The notes under the pieces are model-generated. The model searched no databases. It saw only the letters and a program-made list of their open reading frames with translations, and was not told where the DNA came from. Of a stretch of DNA of 43,482 nt, positions 42,303 to 43,482 are shown piece by piece (within the stretch, counting starts at the first letter, position 1; each line of letters begins with the position of its first letter). The translations under genes and the position numbers were made by a program. The DNA comes from Bacteroidetes bacterium RIFCSPLOWO2_12_FULL_35_15. GTDB lineage: Bacteria > Bacteroidota > Bacteroidia > 2-12-FULL-35-15. The stretch is taken from assembly GCA_001769385.1 (NCBI GenBank), contig MEPB01000009.1:1-43482 (forward strand), given 5' to 3'.

Positions 42303-43482
42303 ATGTTATCAAAAATAAAACAATTTCTATCGGTATTGCTTGTTTTTATTGCATCTTCAGCTTTTTCACAAACTCAGAAACCTGAAATAAAAATAAGCAA
42401 TAATTCGTATGGCATTTCAACTAATCTTTGGATCGCCTATTCCAACACTACCAATTTGATGTTAGAGAAAGTTGATAAACAGCTCTTTTTGAAATCTATA
42501 CTGCTAAAAAATGATGGGGATTTTGAAGACAAAAAGTACTTCATGAACTATGTAAAAACTGCAATTAATAAAGATAAAGAAGAGTTAATTTACCTTATAG
42601 GTACAGGAACTATCACAAAAGTGACTGATATAAACGGCTATTTATCATCCCTGCAACCAAAATATAGTATTTATTATGCTGATTTTATAAAAAAACGGGC
42701 TGAAATAATTGAAACTCAAAACACCTGGAGATCGCATACAAATGGTTATTCTCCTGCTTTTAACTGTGGTTCTCCTTGTACCAATCCCGGGTTTGAGTCC
42801 GGCACCGCTTTTTGGGATTATTTTAGCGCTGTTGCTTGTGCAAATCCCTATGCTGACCCTTGTAATATAGTTGTCGGCTTTAGTTCTACTGCTCATGATC
42901 TTACCACAATTGGGACTTATGATATGCAAGTTGGCGGAACAATTTTGCCTGTTGTACCTCCCGGGGGAGGAAATAACGCAATGGAGTTAGGAGATTATAA
43001 CGGAACCGGTTCTAAAGCCTCCCGAGCAAGTATTTCATTTACAGTTTCAACTGCAAATTCAATTTTCACTTATAGATATGCAGTAGTATTACAGGATCCC
43101 GCTTCCGGCCATACTGACCCGGAGCGCCCTTATTTTAGTGTAAAAGTAAAAGACCAAAACGGACAATCAATCTCTTGCGACAGCGTATTAATAATGGCAA
43201 AACCTCCAATGACCGGATTTACAGAAACATCCGCTGGAAGTTATATTTGGTATATGCCCTGGAAAACGGTTTTTGTCCCTTTACAAGCATACATCGGTCA
43301 ATGTGTTACTATTGAATATACTGTTTCTGATTGTTCACAGGGAGGGCATTTTGGTTATGCATACATTGATGCTGATTGTAGCCCTTTAGAGATCACCTCA
43401 TCATCACAATGTACTGGTAATGTAACACTAACTGCGCCTCCAGATGGAATTGCCTATGACTGGACAAACCTGACAACTGGTG
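42303..43482 (+). CDS. Secreted protein, truncated by the window end
   Basis: At least 393 codons open from ATG 42303 to the last base. Signal peptide 1-22 (MLSKIKQFLSVLLVFIASSAFSQ). A stretch of about 115 polar residues follows. Next is a jelly-roll-like domain beginning FNCGSPCTNPGFESGTAFWD, with TIGTYDMQVGGTILPVVPPGGG, AMELGDYNGTGSKASRASIS and TYRYAVVLQDPASGHTDPERPYF, wording familiar from large Bacteroidota adhesin-like proteins. It continues with an Ig/PKD-like LTAPPDGIAYDWTNLTTG at the end, so more repeats and a T9SS sorting domain are expected beyond the window. Function unknown. It has no visible Shine-Dalgarno. Confidence 0.78.
   Translation, partial: MLSKIKQFLSVLLVFIASSAFSQTQKPEIKISNNSYGISTNLWIAYSNTTNLMLEKVDKQLFLKSILLKNDGDFEDKKYFMNYVKTAINKDKEELIYLIGTGTITKVTDINGYLSSLQPKYSIYYADFIKKRAEIIETQNTWRSHTNGYSPAFNCGSPCTNPGFESGTAFWDYFSAVACANPYADPCNIVVGFSSTAHDLTTIGTYDMQVGGTILPVVPPGGGNNAMELGDYNGTGSKASRASISFTVSTANSIFTYRYAVVLQDPASGHTDPERPYFSVKVKDQNGQSISCDSVLIMAKPPMTGFTETSAGSYIWYMPWKTVFVPLQAYIGQCVTIEYTVSDCSQGGHFGYAYIDADCSPLEITSSSQCTGNVTLTAPPDGIAYDWTNLTTG

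Noticed and set aside
42645-42929. 94-codon minus-strand frame near the window end
   Set aside because: It is antisense to the open truncated gene from 42303, which has a signal peptide and a recognisable domain.

Overview
The window comes from the chromosome of an AT-rich member of the Bacteroidota, probably an environmental Chitinophagales, Sphingobacteriales or Flavobacteriales-like lineage. The evidence is direct: at least five secreted proteins carry type A C-terminal sorting domains of the type IX secretion system (T9SS), one carries a type B (gliding-motility-type) domain beside a PorP/SprF partner, there is a TonB-dependent receptor with an N-terminal carboxypeptidase-like domain, and several genes have the phylum-specific promoter (TTTG, 19-20 bases, TAnnTTTG). 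Shine-Dalgarno sequences are largely absent. I see no tRNA, rRNA, CRISPR array, phage or intact insertion sequence.

Layout. 1-3.2 kb: a YigZ/IMPACT protein, a 43-bp tandem repeat tract that runs into the start of an M42 aminopeptidase, and a PorP/SprF protein facing it. 3.3-5.8 kb: a secreted CotH-kinase protein with a type B sorting domain, upstream of PorP/SprF on the same strand. 6.3-10.1 kb: a compact three-gene uptake operon (FecA-like TonB receptor, DUF4198-like protein, PepSY membrane protein). 10.3-10.9 kb: a decayed outer-membrane receptor pseudogene. 11-16.1 kb: two small outer-membrane proteins and housekeeping genes (fmt, HU, a ureohydrolase, trmH). 16.2-20.8 kb: a 1530-residue secreted repeat protein containing an apparently exact 582-bp tandem duplication. 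20.9 kb: ribosomal protein bTHX with an Ala/Lys/Pro tail. 22-26.1 kb: a secreted peptidylarginine-deiminase-like enzyme, an uncharacterised secreted protein and a paraoxonase-like lipoprotein. 26.2-29.9 kb: a TPR protein, pyrD, mvaB and a DUF4442 thioesterase-like gene. 30.1-38 kb: two secreted T9SS proteins flanking mpl (peptidoglycan recycling). 38.5-41.8 kb: guaA and a LysM/periplasmic-binding-like fusion. 42.3 kb to the end: a truncated secreted protein.

How it fits together. Much of the coding capacity is cell-surface or secreted material routed through T9SS (16213, 21996, 24073, 30384, 33412, 3300, with the PorP/SprF at 2119 as likely outer-membrane partner of the CotH protein), interleaved with conserved single-copy housekeeping genes. 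Intergenic DNA is loaded with small palindromic repeats of at least three families. The most interesting is a roughly 100-bp element whose outer stem sequence differs between copies while base pairing is kept.

No complete unknown defence or mobile system is visible. The best leads are the compensated palindromic elements, the heptanucleotide repeat in the LysM protein signal peptide (possible phase variation), the -7 boxes placed 4-6 bases before start codons (possible leaderless messages), the paraoxonase-like lipoprotein with all expected metal ligands, and the TonB/DUF4198/PepSY operon.
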